64,000 bases of DNA from Gambelia wislizenii (taxonomy: Eukaryota; Chordata; Lepidosauria; Squamata; Crotaphytidae): the NCBI GenBank assembly GCA_030847615.1, contig JAUMIR010000001.1, positions 177,835,001 through 177,899,000 of the forward strand. The letters are read 5' to 3'. This document shows, in pieces, positions 53,271 to 64,000 of the stretch. Position 1 is the stretch's first letter. The number at the start of each line of letters is the position of its first letter. A program made the translations under genes and the position numbers. The notes beneath the pieces are model-generated. The model had not been told where the DNA came from. It was given only the letters and a program-made list of their open reading frames with translations, and made no database searches.

Positions 53271-54440
53271 TGCTAGTTACAAAGGGTTAAAGGAGCTAGC
53301 AAAGGTTTGCCCTAAGCTAAATATGAAACACTGCCCAAGGTTTTTAGAATGTGCTATGTGTAGGAAAGTTAAGGTGAAGGCTTTCCCAGTTGCCAAAAAG
53401 ACCAAGTGTGTCACCCAAAGCCCCTTTGAGGTTGTACATGCCGATTTGGCAGGCCCCTATAAACCCACTGTAGGGGGTAATCGTTATTTATTTGTAATTG
53501 TGGACAGACACACTAGGTACACCTACATGTACTTACTAAAGGAGAAAAGTCAAGCTGCAGAGAAATTCTGTGATTGGGTGAACATGGTGGAACATGAATT
53601 TCTTCTCTTAAGGTTTCCAGTCTAGTGACTGTAAAGGAGGGGAATTCTTATCCAACAATCTGCAGAATTGGATGTGTAGGAGGGGCATCAGGCACAAGAC
53701 CACAAACCCAGCATCTCCAGGGGAGGATGGACTTGCTGAAAGGAAAATTGAGATGTTAAAAGAGTATGATGGAGTGCATGATAGAAGATGCACAAGCCCC
53801 AGCTGGGCTGTGGGGTAGGCAGTGAGAACTGCTGCTTACCATATGAATAGACTGTGGACATCTAGTGTCAATCAGACCCCATATTGTCTATTATATGGTA
53901 GAGCACCAAAACTCAAGCACCTGAGGATTTTTGGACAATTGGCAAATGTACTTATTCACCCTAGCCTAAGGAAGCCTGGGCAGCCTAAGACCAGGAGACT
54001 GCGTTTCCTTGGCTGTGAGGGTAATAAATACATATTTTCCCTCTCTCCTGGTATGGTGACATACTCTAGGAGTGCAAAATTTGAAATGCACTCAGGGTGG
54101 GATAGATTGCACTGCAATCAGGAGGTTTTTGTTCCCTTAGGTAGGGATGTGCCAACAACTTCCAAAAGTCCCACAAATGGAGGGGTGGTTGAGACCGATG
54201 ATGATGAAGGGGAGGCTGAGGAAGAAAAGCCTAGTACTTCAACACACACACAAACAAACATTGAGCCCAAAATGTTTTTGAAGAAGGGTCCTGAATTTGA
54301 TCAGGGGGAATTTGATCAGGAGGGCTTTAAACTGAGTCAAATAGGGGAGGGAGACAGTATTCTGGCAGGAAAAAGGGCTGGAGAAAATAGTCAAACTGTC
54401 ATAGAAGAAACAAGGCAAACAGCACAAGGACCCAACAGTG
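53271..54440 (+). pseudogene. Copia integrase region, frameshifted
   Basis: CPRFLECAMCRKVK closes the zinc site, then VVHADLAGPYKPTVGGNRYL carries the first catalytic aspartate. A frameshift follows near 53620. SSDCKGGEF (second catalytic aspartate) and LAERKIEMLK (catalytic glutamate) lie in the next frame at 53620-53770. From 53822 MRTAAYHMNRLWTSSVNQTP and PKLKHLRIFGQLANVLI are the integrase end, followed by an acidic linker (DDDEGEAEEEKPSTST). All three D, D, E positions can be traced, but not in a single frame. Confidence 0.88.
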
Positions 54441-57338
54441 GGAGGCAAAAAAACTTGCACAGGGAGCAAGTAAAGGGAACACATGGTCTTAGATGTCTCT
54501 ACACTAATGCACAGAGCATGGGAAATAAGCAAGATGAACTTGAACTCCTAGCACTACAAAACAAATATGATATAATAGGCATTACTGAAACCTGGTGGGA
54601 TGAGTCACATGATTGGAATGTAGGAATAGAGGGGTATATCCTTTACAGGAGAAATAGGCCAAACAGGAAAGGAGGAGAAATAGCATTCTATGTCAGGGAT
54701 ATTTACACCAGTGAAGAGATCCATTACATCAATACTGGAAGCCAGGTGGAGAGCATCTGGATAAAAATTAAAGGGGAGGGAAACAACAGAGATGTTATTG
54801 TGGGACTCTACTACAGACCCCCAAGTCAGACGGAGGAATTGGATGATGCCTTTCTAGAACAGATGAACACACACAGAGAAAGGAGAGATGTAGTAGTGAT
54901 GGGTGACTTCAACTATCCTAATATTTGCTGGAAATCTAACTCAACCAAAACTTCAAGGTCTAGCAAATTCCTTACATGCCTGGAAGACAATTTCATGGTC
55001 CAAAAGGTGGAAGAGGCAACAAGGGGGTCAGCTATTTTAGATCTGATCCTAACCAACAGAGATGACCTGGTTAATGGGGTGCAAGTGGTGGGATCCTTAG
55101 GTGAGAGTGATCATGTTCTCCTGGAGTTTGTTATACAATGGAAAGGAGAAGCCAGGCATAGTCAGACATGCATTCTTGACTTTAGGAGAGCTGATTTCAA
55201 TAAACTCAGGGAAATACTGGGGGTGATCCCATGGTCAGTAATACTAAAAGAGAAGAGACCTCAAGACGATGAAACTTTCTCAAAAGGGAGATACTGAAGG
55301 CACAATTTCAAACAGTACCATTGAGGAAGAAAAATGGGAGGTGTCTCAAGAAACCAGGATGGATGACTAAAGAACTTTCAAAGGAGCAAAGTTTTAAACG
55401 GAACATGTATAGGAAATGGAAAAAGGGGGAAATCACCAAAGAAGAATTCAAACAGATAGCAAACACGTGTAGGAGTAAAGTCAGAAAAGCTAAAGCGCAG
55501 AATGAGCTCAGGCTTGCTAGGGAGGTTAAGAACAATAAAAAGGGGTTTTGGGGGTATGTCCGCAGCAAAAGGAGGAAGAAGGAAATGATAGGGCCACTAT
55601 GCGGTGAAGATGGCAAAATGCTAACAGGGGACAGAGAAAAGGCAGAATTACTCAACACCTTCTTTGCCTCAGTGTTTTCAGAAAAGGAAAAGGGGGACCA
55701 ACCTGAGGAGAATGGAACAGAGGACACAATAGGGGATATCCAGCTCAGAATAAGCAAAGAGGTAGTACAGGAATACCTTCTTAATCTAAATGAATTTAAA
55801 TCTCCAGGACCAGATGAACTACATCCAAGAGTATTAAAAGAGCTGGCAAATGTGATCTCAGAGCCATTGGCAATAATCTTTGAGAATTCTTGGAGAACAG
55901 GAGAAGTCCCAGCAGACTGGAGGAGGGCAAACATTGTCCCCACCTTCAAAAAGGGGGGAAAAAGAGGATCCCAACAATTATCGTCCAGTTAGTCTGACAT
56001 CAATACCAGGGAAGATTCTAGAGCAAATAATTAAACAGAGACTCTGAACATTTAGAAGGCAATGCCATAATCACAAAAAGTCAACGTGTTTCAGAGAAAC
56101 AAGTCATGCCAGACTAATCTGATCTCTTTATATATATATAAAATTACCAGCTTGGTAGATGAAGGGAATGCTGTGGATATCGCATACCTTGATTTCAGTA
56201 AAGCCTTTGACAAGGTTCCCCATGACATTCTTGCAAACAAGCTTGTAAAATGTGGGCTAGACAAGTTAACTGTTCAATGGATTTGTAACTGGTTGACCGG
56301 TCGAACCCAAAGGGTGCTCAGCAGTGGCTCCTCTTCGTCTTGGAAAGATGTGACCAGTGGGGTGCTACAGGGTTCTGTCCTGGGCCCAGTGCTATTCAAC
56401 ATCTTTATCAATGACTTGGATGACGGAATTAGGGGCATACTTATCAAATTTGCAGATGACACCGAATTAGGAGGAGTAGCTAATACCCTAGAGGACAGGA
56501 TCAAAATTCAAAATGACCTGGATAGACTGGAGAGCTGGGCCAAAGCTAACAAAATGAAATTCAATACGGAGAAATGTAAGGTACTGCACTTAGGGCGAAC
56601 AAATGAAATGCATAGATATAGGATGGGGAGACCTGGCTGAACGAGACTACGTGAGAAAGGGATCTAGGAATCCTAGTAGACCACAAGTTGAACATGAGTC
56701 AACAGTGTGATGCGGCAGCTAAAAAGGCCAATGCGATTTTGGGCTGTATCAATAGAAGTATAGTGTCTAGATCAAGGGAAGTAATAGTGCCACTCTATTC
56801 TGCCTTGGTCAGACCTCATCTAGAATACTGTGTCCAGTTCTGGGCACCACAATTCAGAAAGGATATTGACAAATTGGAGCATGTCCAGAGAAGGGCAACT
56901 TAGAATGGTGAAAGGTCTGGAAACCATGCCTTATGAGGAGAGACTTAGGGAGTTGGGTATGTTTAGCCTGGAAAACAGACAGTTAAGAGACGATATGATA
57001 GCCCTGTTTAAGTATTTGAAGGGGTGTCACGTTGAGGATGGAGCAGGCTTGTTTTCTGCTGCTCCAGAGACTGGAACACGGAGCAATGGATGCAAGCTCC
57101 AGGAACAGAGATTCCACCTCAACATTAGGAGGAACTTTTTGACAGTAAGAGCTGTTCGGCAGTGGAACACACTCCCTCAGAGTGTGGTGGGGTCTCCTTC
57201 CTTGGAGGTCTTTAAACAGAGGCTGGATGGCCATCTGTCGGGGATGCTTTGATCGTGATTTCCTGCGTGGCCGGGGGTTGGACTGGATGGCCCTCGTGGT
57301 CTCTTCCAACTCTACAATTCTATGATTCTCTGATTCTG
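54440..57338 (+). mobile_element. CR1 LINE, nearly complete ORF2, inside copia
   Basis: It starts in or before GLRCLYTNAQSMGNKQDELE, the entry of the CR1 endonuclease. TETWWDESHDW, RNRPNRKGGEIAFY, VVVMGDFNYPNICWKS and SLGESDHVLLEF are endonuclease motifs, with the catalytic GDFN and SDH present. A stop at 55297 separates it from the 55321 frame (RKAKAQNELRLAREVKNNKK to PGPDELHPRVLKELANVISE). The palm lies at 56086-56640 with FADDTELGG, then the C-terminus at 56688-57252. The 3' tail is TTCCAACTCTACAATTCTATG. Breaks near 55300, 56000, 56640 and 56900. The 5' end and target duplication were not resolved. Confidence 0.9.
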
Positions 57339-58695
57339 ACACAAGGAGAGAAACTAGCAGTAGTGCAAGTGAGAATGAGTCAGGGAGAACTAGGGTGATC
57401 ATCCCCAGAAGGTCAAGGAGGGTCAGAAAGGCTCCTGACAGGTTTGTAGTTCAGGAGGCTAGGCTGTGCAATGTTATAGCAGAGGAGCCTGAAAGTTTTC
57501 TGGATCTCCTAAAACTTCCCCAGGAAGAGCAGGAGAAGTGGAAGGCAGCCATGGACTCTGAGTTCAAGTCACTGGTGGAAAGGAAAGTGTTCCAGGTAGT
57601 AGAAAGGCCCAAAGACCAGAAGGCTGTTGGTTGCAGGTGGGTCTACAAGCTGAAGGACATGCCTGATGGGACACAAAAGTGTAAGGCACGCTTGGTTGCG
57701 AAAGGATTTTCGCAGGAGTGCTACACAAATTTTGACAAAACTTTTGTCCACAGCAAAGCCAGAAAGTCTTAGGTTAGTGTTAGCTGTAGCTGTCAAAAGG
57801 AAGATGGTTGTGCAACACTTTGACTTTGAGACAGCATACTTGAATGCTGATCTTGAGGAGAGACAGTGTTCATGGAACAGGCCCCTGGGTGTGACAACGC
57901 AGGTGAAAGCAAGGTGTACTTGTTGTGCAAGGCACTCTATGGCATGAAGCAAAGCGCCAGGTGCTGGAACAAGTGCATACACCAAGTGTTGGTGTCATTA
58001 GGGTACACAAGAAGCATTGCAGACACCTGTGTGTACACCAAGGGGGCAGGAGATAGTGCTGTTGTGCTCGTCATCTATGTGGACAACCTCTGTGTGGCAG
58101 CAAAGAGTGCCAAAGATGTCAAGAAAGTGCAGGTGGAGTTAGAAAACTGGTTCAAGTTAAAGGAATCAGGAAACCTGAGGTGTTATTTAGGCATAGAGGT
58201 AGAAAGAACCAGTAATGGACAATTTTTCCTCAGTCAGAAAAAGAAGATTGACAATTTGGTTGCCAAGTGTGGGCTAAGTGAGGCAAAAGTGGTCAGGACC
58301 CCAATGACCACTGATTTTGTGAACCTAAAGGCAGAACAGGAGTTTGAGAGGCCAGATCTGTACCACTCAGTGGTTGGCAGTCTGTTGTTTATTGCAAACA
58401 ACACAAGGCCTGACATCAGTTTTGTAGTTGGGGTGCTCAGCAGAAGAGTCTCCAAGCCAAGGAGGGCGGATTGGAAAGCCCCGAAGAGAGTAGTTAGATT
58501 TCTCAAGAGAACCAGGGATATGAGCTTGAAGCTGACAGGAAGTCAGGTGACTCTGGAGTGCTATGTGGACAGTTCTTTTGCTGCAGAGACTTTAGACAGG
58601 AAGTCAGTGACTGGGTTGGTGGTCAGGTATGCAGAGAGTCCCATAGTGTGGAGATCAAGGAAGCAGAACTTCCTTACAGGTTGGCATAAATCACC
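57339..58695 (+). pseudogene. Copia RT/RNase H region, frameshifted, 3'-truncated
   Basis: After the CR1 the copia frame resumes with RVIIPRRSRRVRKAPDRFVV, KWKAAMDSEFKSLVE and GCRWVYKLK, then ARLVAKGFSQ. Frameshifts near 57760 and 57870. FDFETAYLNADLEE carries the first RT aspartates, YGMKQSARCWN follows, and the catalytic box is YVDN where active copies have YVDD. RNase H begins with ECYVDSSFAAETLDRKSVTG. The end of RNase H and the 3' LTR are missing, replaced by a SINE. The element cannot be active. Confidence 0.92.
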
Positions 58696-58702
58696 ACAGT
58701 GA

Positions 58703-58880
58703 GTGTGTGTGCCTTCAAGTTGCCTATCAATTTATGGCAGCCCCATGAATTTCACAGGGTTTTCTTAGGCATGGAATACTCAGAGGTGGTTTTGCCAGTT
58801 CCTTCCTTTGAAATATAGCCAACAGCACCTGATATTTGTTGACGGTCTCCCATCCAAGTACTAACCAGAGCTGAAAATGA
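58703..58880 (-). mobile_element. 5S rRNA-derived SINE fragment
   Basis: Reverse of the tail (TGTGTGCCTTCAAGTTGCCT) and of the core (GGTCTCCCATCCAAGTACTA). It ends within the 5S-like head. It directly abuts the broken copia end. Confidence 0.85.
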
Positions 58881-61040
58881 CAACAGTAGCAGGGGCTTTA
58901 AACAAGCCAAGTGCATTTCGACACACTTTATCTTCATCACAGGTTAATAATAATAAAAAAGGACCTTTAACACTCCTAAGTCTTCTCATCAGGAACAAAA
59001 GGTCAAACTGCGGGTCTATATAAATTCTGACCTTAAGGGAAATCTCCCTCTTTCTGAGAACCAGAGCAATAGTAGAAAACCTATCTACAGTCACAAATTG
59101 CAATCTGCTCTGAGATTTAACTTATTTTTATTCCTTACTGACACCCAATATATAGTATTTAATGCTACTTTCCTGACTGTCTTTGGACTGTTTTTACTTT
59201 TAGAGACAAGTCTTCTCCTGTTTTGTAATGTCTTTGCATCTTTATTTCTCCCCAAAGTATCAAGGTAATAAACCTCATCATTACTTATAAGATATTACTT
59301 CCAAGTCACTGGCTCACGGTCATCCTGGGAGCTTCATGGTTGAGTGGTGATTTGAACCTATGCCTCCTCTGTCCTAAACCTCTGTTCTAAACGAAGAACT
59401 CTAAACCAGGGACAAAGATCATGCAACCATCAAGAGGTTGTCAGACGGCAACTCTCAGCATTCCTCAGCAATAGCTATGCTGTTTAGGGCTGATGAGTCT
59501 TGCAGTCCAAGAAGATCTGGAGGACCACATTGATTCTTAACCCTTTTCTAACCACTACACCAGACCAACTGTTCAGTATGCAGAATCCTCATCCATTTAG
59601 GGTTCTTCATTATTGAGAGGGAAAATAAGAAGGAAACAGTCACAATCTTGCCAAGCATTAGTAAATCCAATTGATTTTGAAGAATGAAGCTGATGTTTAA
59701 CTCCCATTGAAATCAGTGGGACTTTCAACAAAATAACTTGGGTTGCATGTCCATTTTTAACCTGACATACATTTAAAAGGCAATTTATCACAACTTAGGT
59801 GGCAACCCCATACAGTTAACAGGGAGCAAATCCCATTAATGTCAAGGGGGTTTACTTCTGAGTAGACATGCATAAGATTACTGTGATAGAGACCACAATT
59901 TGATTAAGCATTTTTTAAAAAATATGCCCTCAGGAAGAAATTTTACACTCATGGAGCCTGGGAATCATTTGAATTTACATTTGCTATCCTGCATAGGATC
60001 TTTCTCTCTTAAAAGGCCTTTTAATTAGAACCTCTTCAAAACAAAGAAGAAAAACCAGATTGGAATCATCTCTGTTCTGTCACATACCCAGACAAACAAA
60101 CATTAATCTTTCATCCTCAGTTTTTTATTTTTATTTTTAGTTTTTCAGGTTCAACTAGATTTCCCCCACCCCCAAATTGGCTTTAAAAGACAGTCCTGCA
60201 CAGAAGAGGAAAGCAGTTTAAATTGATGTAGAAGCAAATTAGCCTTCGAAGAGGCTTCTGTTTAGAGTTAACATATACTTTTGCCCACTTCAGACTAAGG
60301 TAGACAATGTAGGGAAGATGCATGAACACCTCCTGATGTATATATTCTTGGGAGAAAGAAGGGCTATAAATCCAATAAACTAATAAAGGCAAACCTTCAT
60401 GCACCATAAGTGCACGTTTTAGTTCCCCAAAGTCACATTCTGTTGAAGACACTACACACAGTATTGCAACTATGTTACTGACAATGTTATAGACTGCAAT
60501 ATAGGCACTCTACGAGATTGCAAATTGCACAGCTGAAAACAGTCGCTCCAAATGTCAACCATTTGTCGCATGCAGGTTTTTCCTACAAGCAAAAAGAAAA
60601 AAGGGGGAGAAAGGCTAGGACAAGAAAAAGGTAGAAGAATCCAACATATCTATTGATTTTTAAAAATGGCTTCTTACAATAGATTGTGCCATGTATCATA
60701 TAATTGTAACGTGGGGAGCTTCTCTTGGAGTACTTTTTTGGCCAACCTCACGTGATGCTGAGACATAAAACTATTCATATCATTCTCTGGCAAACAATGG
60801 TGCATATAAACAGATGTGGCATTTCCTGGTTGTCACTAGGTTCACCTCATGTTCAGAAGAAGTGGACATTTCCTCCACTGCGTGAAACAAGATGCCTCTG
60901 CTTATCTGATGGGTTAGAGACTGGAAGACTATCAGAAAGTGGAATCAGTTGACAAGTGGAACCCAGTTGGTTTTTTTAAGCTTGGAAATGCATTTTGGCC
61001 ACCGAAATACATAAATAACACACTATATATCACTTCTGAA
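58881..61040. other. Intergenic, unclassified
   Basis: 59435-59540 resembles the fold-back repeat seen at 42105. 59680-59880 contains the TTTACTTCTGAGTAGACATG reptile motif. Otherwise no gene or element recognised. Confidence 0.4.
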
Positions 61041-61272
61041 TACAGTAGGACCCCTGTATCCACAGAGGATTGGTTCCAGGGCCCCCCACAGATAATGAAA
61101 TCCACGGATAATAGCAAACGTTCCCATCATCATTCTTGCCATGGGAGTGATCCTGGGGGAGAAGGGAGGCAGATCTATTACTTCTCCCCTCCTGACCCCA
61201 TCCATCCCCGATGTCGCCATTCACGGATAATTGAATCAGTGGGTGGCGAAACAGTGTGGGGGTGCTACTGTA
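61041..61272. mobile_element. Tigger-like (TcMar) non-autonomous element
   Basis: TACAGTAGGACCCCTGTATC and the GGATTGGTTCCAGGGCCCCC segment at the left, GTGGGGGTGCTACTGTA at the right. Inverted CAGTAG..CCCC ends with TA at the edges. Similar to the Tigger/pogo-type element at 32056. Confidence 0.75.
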
Positions 61273-62580
61273 CATGCAAAAAACTAAATTAACACACTAT
61301 ATACACACACAAAAGTGTGTGCAAGCAGTGTCAAGTGAGCCTCATAGGCAAGAAGAACTGATGAAAGAGTGGAACCCCTGTTGAATTAATGAAACATCTG
61401 TAGTTTGCAAGTGTTGAAAGAGTGAGTCATCAGAAAGTGAGGTGTCAGAAAATGGAGGAAGCCTGTACTGAAATTTTCACTGGGATTGGGAAATACCTCA
61501 CACTATAAGAAACACAGGTAGGAATTGTGTGACCTGGGGTTTGCATGCAGTCCATGAGAAGTCCTATCTGGCCCTTGACCTCCCAGACACATGGATCTCT
61601 CTAATTACAACATTTCAAAAAGTGACCAAAAACCCTTTTGGGGGGTTGGGGATGGGAAAAAACCTTGCTGGGAAATAAATCCTTTGGGACCCAGGAGCAG
61701 CACAAAGAGAGCACTTGAGTAGAGATTCTCAAAGTTGTAGTCCAAAAAGGTAACTTTTCCAGACTCCTCACAGAAAACATATTTCATTTTATGCTAATGG
61801 TACTGTTTTCTGTGCAAAAATGTTGGCTTTTGCACAAAACCCTAGCTTTCTTGCATAAATGAATTTTTCATTAAAAGGTGCTGAAGTGCCAAAAAAATAT
61901 GTCTCATGTTAATTGACCATTTTCTTCATGGATGTCTGAAAGTGCCAAGACCATTTTTTTAAAAAAATCAAGGACGAGAAAAATTGTGAGTATTCTTTAC
62001 ACTCCTATGTAGTAATGGCAAAATCATCTGTCAGGGCAGAGTGTTTCACAGATCCCATTCAGAGTAGACCTCCCTCCTTTCCCATCCACCTAATCTCTGA
62101 AAATAGAGGTACATAGAGCAGGTCTTTGAAATCAGTATTAGAAATGAACTAAAGACATATGGAAGAAAGTGGCCTTTTAGGTACCTTGATCTCATGTGGT
62201 GGTGGATTCTAAAGAAAGAAGGATGTCAAAATCCATTTTGTCTGCACAAATTGCAGCAGCCATGGACATTGGCTGTAGTGTCTGTCCATGGAGGAGGAGT
62301 TGTGCAAAGTATTATTGGCCGCTCAGATGCAAGAACAACTTCAGTGGCCTCCTGAGGTCTGTAAAGCAGCCCAGATATCTGTAAAGCAGCCCAGATGAAT
62401 GACCCCTACCTTTACGAGCTGCTGCAAAATGGAAGGCTGCTCATCTCCTGGAAGTGGCTTTGGGGTTAAAGATTCTTCAGGCAGTAGCTGAAATGTGGAC
62501 CTGTATAGCTGTTGTCCAGGCCATCCTTCTGTTCCTCAGGGAGACAAGGGGATTTTTTCTTTCATTACCTAAATCTTCTG
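61273..62580. other. Intergenic, nothing recognised
   Basis: Short (CA)n near 61300. No gene or clear repeat boundary. Confidence 0.4.
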
Positions 62581-62584
62581 CTAA

Positions 62585-62950
62585 ATCTTCTTTAGAAAAG
62601 CTCAAGACAGCTGACACCAGAGGTAAAAAACATATATTAAAACGTATTAAAATATTGCTTACACTAGAACAGCAGTCAGAATGATCAGAAACAAATACCT
62701 TATGCAAAAATATATCTAACAGAATACAGTTGCAATAAAACCATATTGCACTATGCAGACACATCAAAAATCACTTTAATAAAACAGGCAATTACACAAA
62801 CTAGATGATGTTTTTAAAAAGAAGATTTCCACAATCTTTGGAAAAGCCATTAAGGAAGGGGAAGGGAAAAGGGGCGTCTCCTGGAAGGGAGTTCCAACTC
62901 CAAAGTCTGGGTGGCACAGAGAGCAAAATCTCATATAAATCAAGGGTGCA
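62585..62950. mobile_element. Possible L2-like remnant
   Basis: AAGCTCAAGACAGCTGACAC, GTCTCCTGGAAGGGAGTTCC and GCAAAATCTC are in the order seen in the L2-like tail at 6150-6630. Diverged, low confidence. Confidence 0.4.
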
Positions 62951-63105
62951 GCTGTTGTTGTTAACTGCCTTCCAGTCACTTTGACTCATAGTGACTCTAT
63001 GAATGAAACATCTCAAAGACCCCCTGTCCTCAACTGCTCTGCTCAGATCTTGCAGTCTCAAACCTGTGGTCTCCTTGATTGACTCTATCAGGGGGCAAAA
63101 TGAAG
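62951..63105 (-). mobile_element. BovB 3'-end fragment
   Basis: GTTGTTGTTAACTGCCTTCC and AGTCACTTTGACTCATAGTG followed by GACTCTATGAATGAAACATC are the reverse of the BovB 3' tail seen at 3880-4017. Confidence 0.8.
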
Positions 63106-63754
63106 ACATCCCCCCCCTCTCTCTCCTCTAGCTGTCTACTTATTATATTTATATCTCATCTTTCCTCTGACAACATCAAGGTGGCATATGTGGTTTTCAT
63201 CCTGTAAAAGAAAAAAAGCAGTAACCATAGCCTTCTTTTCAAGATTTGATTTTCACTGTAGTGACTGCTAGAAATTTGCCTTAAAAAGTCCCTCAGACTA
63301 TTTCAGTATGAAAAAGGTTACAGTGCTTCATCACGACTGCACAGAAGAAGCCAAAGCTCCAGAATATTCTCTCTGTATAAAACCAAATTTCATATTAGTA
63401 TTTTTTTTCCCAGAAGTGATGGATAAATATAGACAAAGCATATGATTGCTTATTATTTTCAAAGCATTTGTGTTTTCAAGTTCCTTCATGAGAACCCTTC
63501 TAGGATAGTACTGAGAGTACAATGCTGCACAGTCATGTGTACATTTCATTGAGTTCACTGGAAAAATGTCCACCCAAATAAGTATGCATTGGATTACAAC
63601 CTCAATTACTTTTCTACCACACCACTACCAAGTGATGTGATCATCAAGCAAGTTCTGTGTACGTCTCACTTATCAGTGTTGACAGTTTGTCAAATCAAAA
63701 TAGAAAAAATCTCTGTCTGGGTTGGGGAATCCCTACCTACATATTTGGATGTGC
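63106..63754. other. Intergenic, unclassified
   Basis: 63490-63600 has another copy of the reptile CATTGGATT/AATAAGTATGCATTGGATTAC motif. No gene seen. Confidence 0.4.
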
Positions 63755-64000
63755 AATAGCAATAGCATTTATATTTCTATACCATTTATCAGTACATAGA
63801 ATCATATTCTTACCACTTAACAGTGCATAGAATCAAAGCACTCCCTAAGCAGTTTACAATGTTTTTAGCTAATTGCCCCCAATAAGCTGGGTACTCATTT
63901 TACCGACCTACAGAAGGATGGAAGGCTGAGTCAACCTTGGAGCCCTGTAGTATCAAACTCACAACCTTGTGGCTTCAGTACCAGCATTTAAATATTGCAC
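63755..64000 (-). mobile_element. tRNA-headed SINE with L2-like tail, cut by window edge
   Basis: (CAATAG)n start, TAAGCAGTTTACAATG, TTAGCTAATTGCCCCCAATA and AGGATGGAAGGCTGAGTCAA are the reverse of the SINE at 25374. The head (TACCAGCATTTAAATATTGC) runs to the right edge. Confidence 0.8.

Noticed and set aside
1..64000. Bacterial-type features such as CRISPR arrays, operons, riboswitches or att sites
   Set aside because: The window is vertebrate nuclear DNA with introns and SINE/LINE content. No spaced identical repeats of CRISPR type were seen.

Overview
The window looks like nuclear DNA of a squamate reptile (lizard or snake). The evidence is repeat content: CR1 LINEs ending in ATTCTATG-type 8-mers, a BovB/RTE LINE, Sauria-type SINEs (tRNA-like head, BovB-like tail), SINEs whose head is 5S rRNA, L2-like LINE tails and many short inverted-repeat DNA transposons. 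The species cannot be fixed from this. Most of the sequence is transposon-derived.

One host gene is supported: GCM1 (glial cells missing homolog 1, a zinc-binding transcription factor). Its five coding exons lie on the + strand at 16832-16933, 23665-23917, 27004-27116, 29545-29664 and 37321-38076. All introns are GT-AG, the frames join without a break to about 447 codons, and an AATAAA lies at 39391. Intron 4 (7.7 kb) holds a TA-flanked 1.9-kb element with a GC-rich minisatellite, a Tigger-like element, a transposon internal fragment, a CR1 split by an L2 tail, and a solo LTR with a 5-bp target duplication.

Layout. 1-770: CR1, minus strand. 1350-4017: BovB LINE split by two DNA elements, one a 308-bp near-perfect palindrome. 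4290-5525: two MITEs. 6150-7310: L2-like LINE split by a MITE. 7660-12870: sparse repeats and microsatellites. 12871-14250: CR1. 14255-16057: two MITEs. 16832-39400: GCM1. 39186-40808 and 46231-47485: direct duplicates about 7 kb apart, the first containing the GCM1 poly(A) region. 41-49 kb: CR1 fragments and MITEs. 51367-58695: a decayed Ty1/copia retrotransposon with 5' LTR, gag/protease, integrase and RT/RNase H, interrupted by two CR1 insertions and cut off at its 3' end. 58.7-64 kb: SINEs, a Tigger-like element and mostly unassigned sequence.

The most distinctive pattern is a set of non-autonomous DNA transposon families whose termini begin GG or GGG. Many are flanked by 3-bp duplications (TTA, TAA, CTA or ATA), as PIF/Harbinger elements are. 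Several sit inside other identifiable repeats, so the insertion order can be read directly. No coherent new multi-gene system was found.
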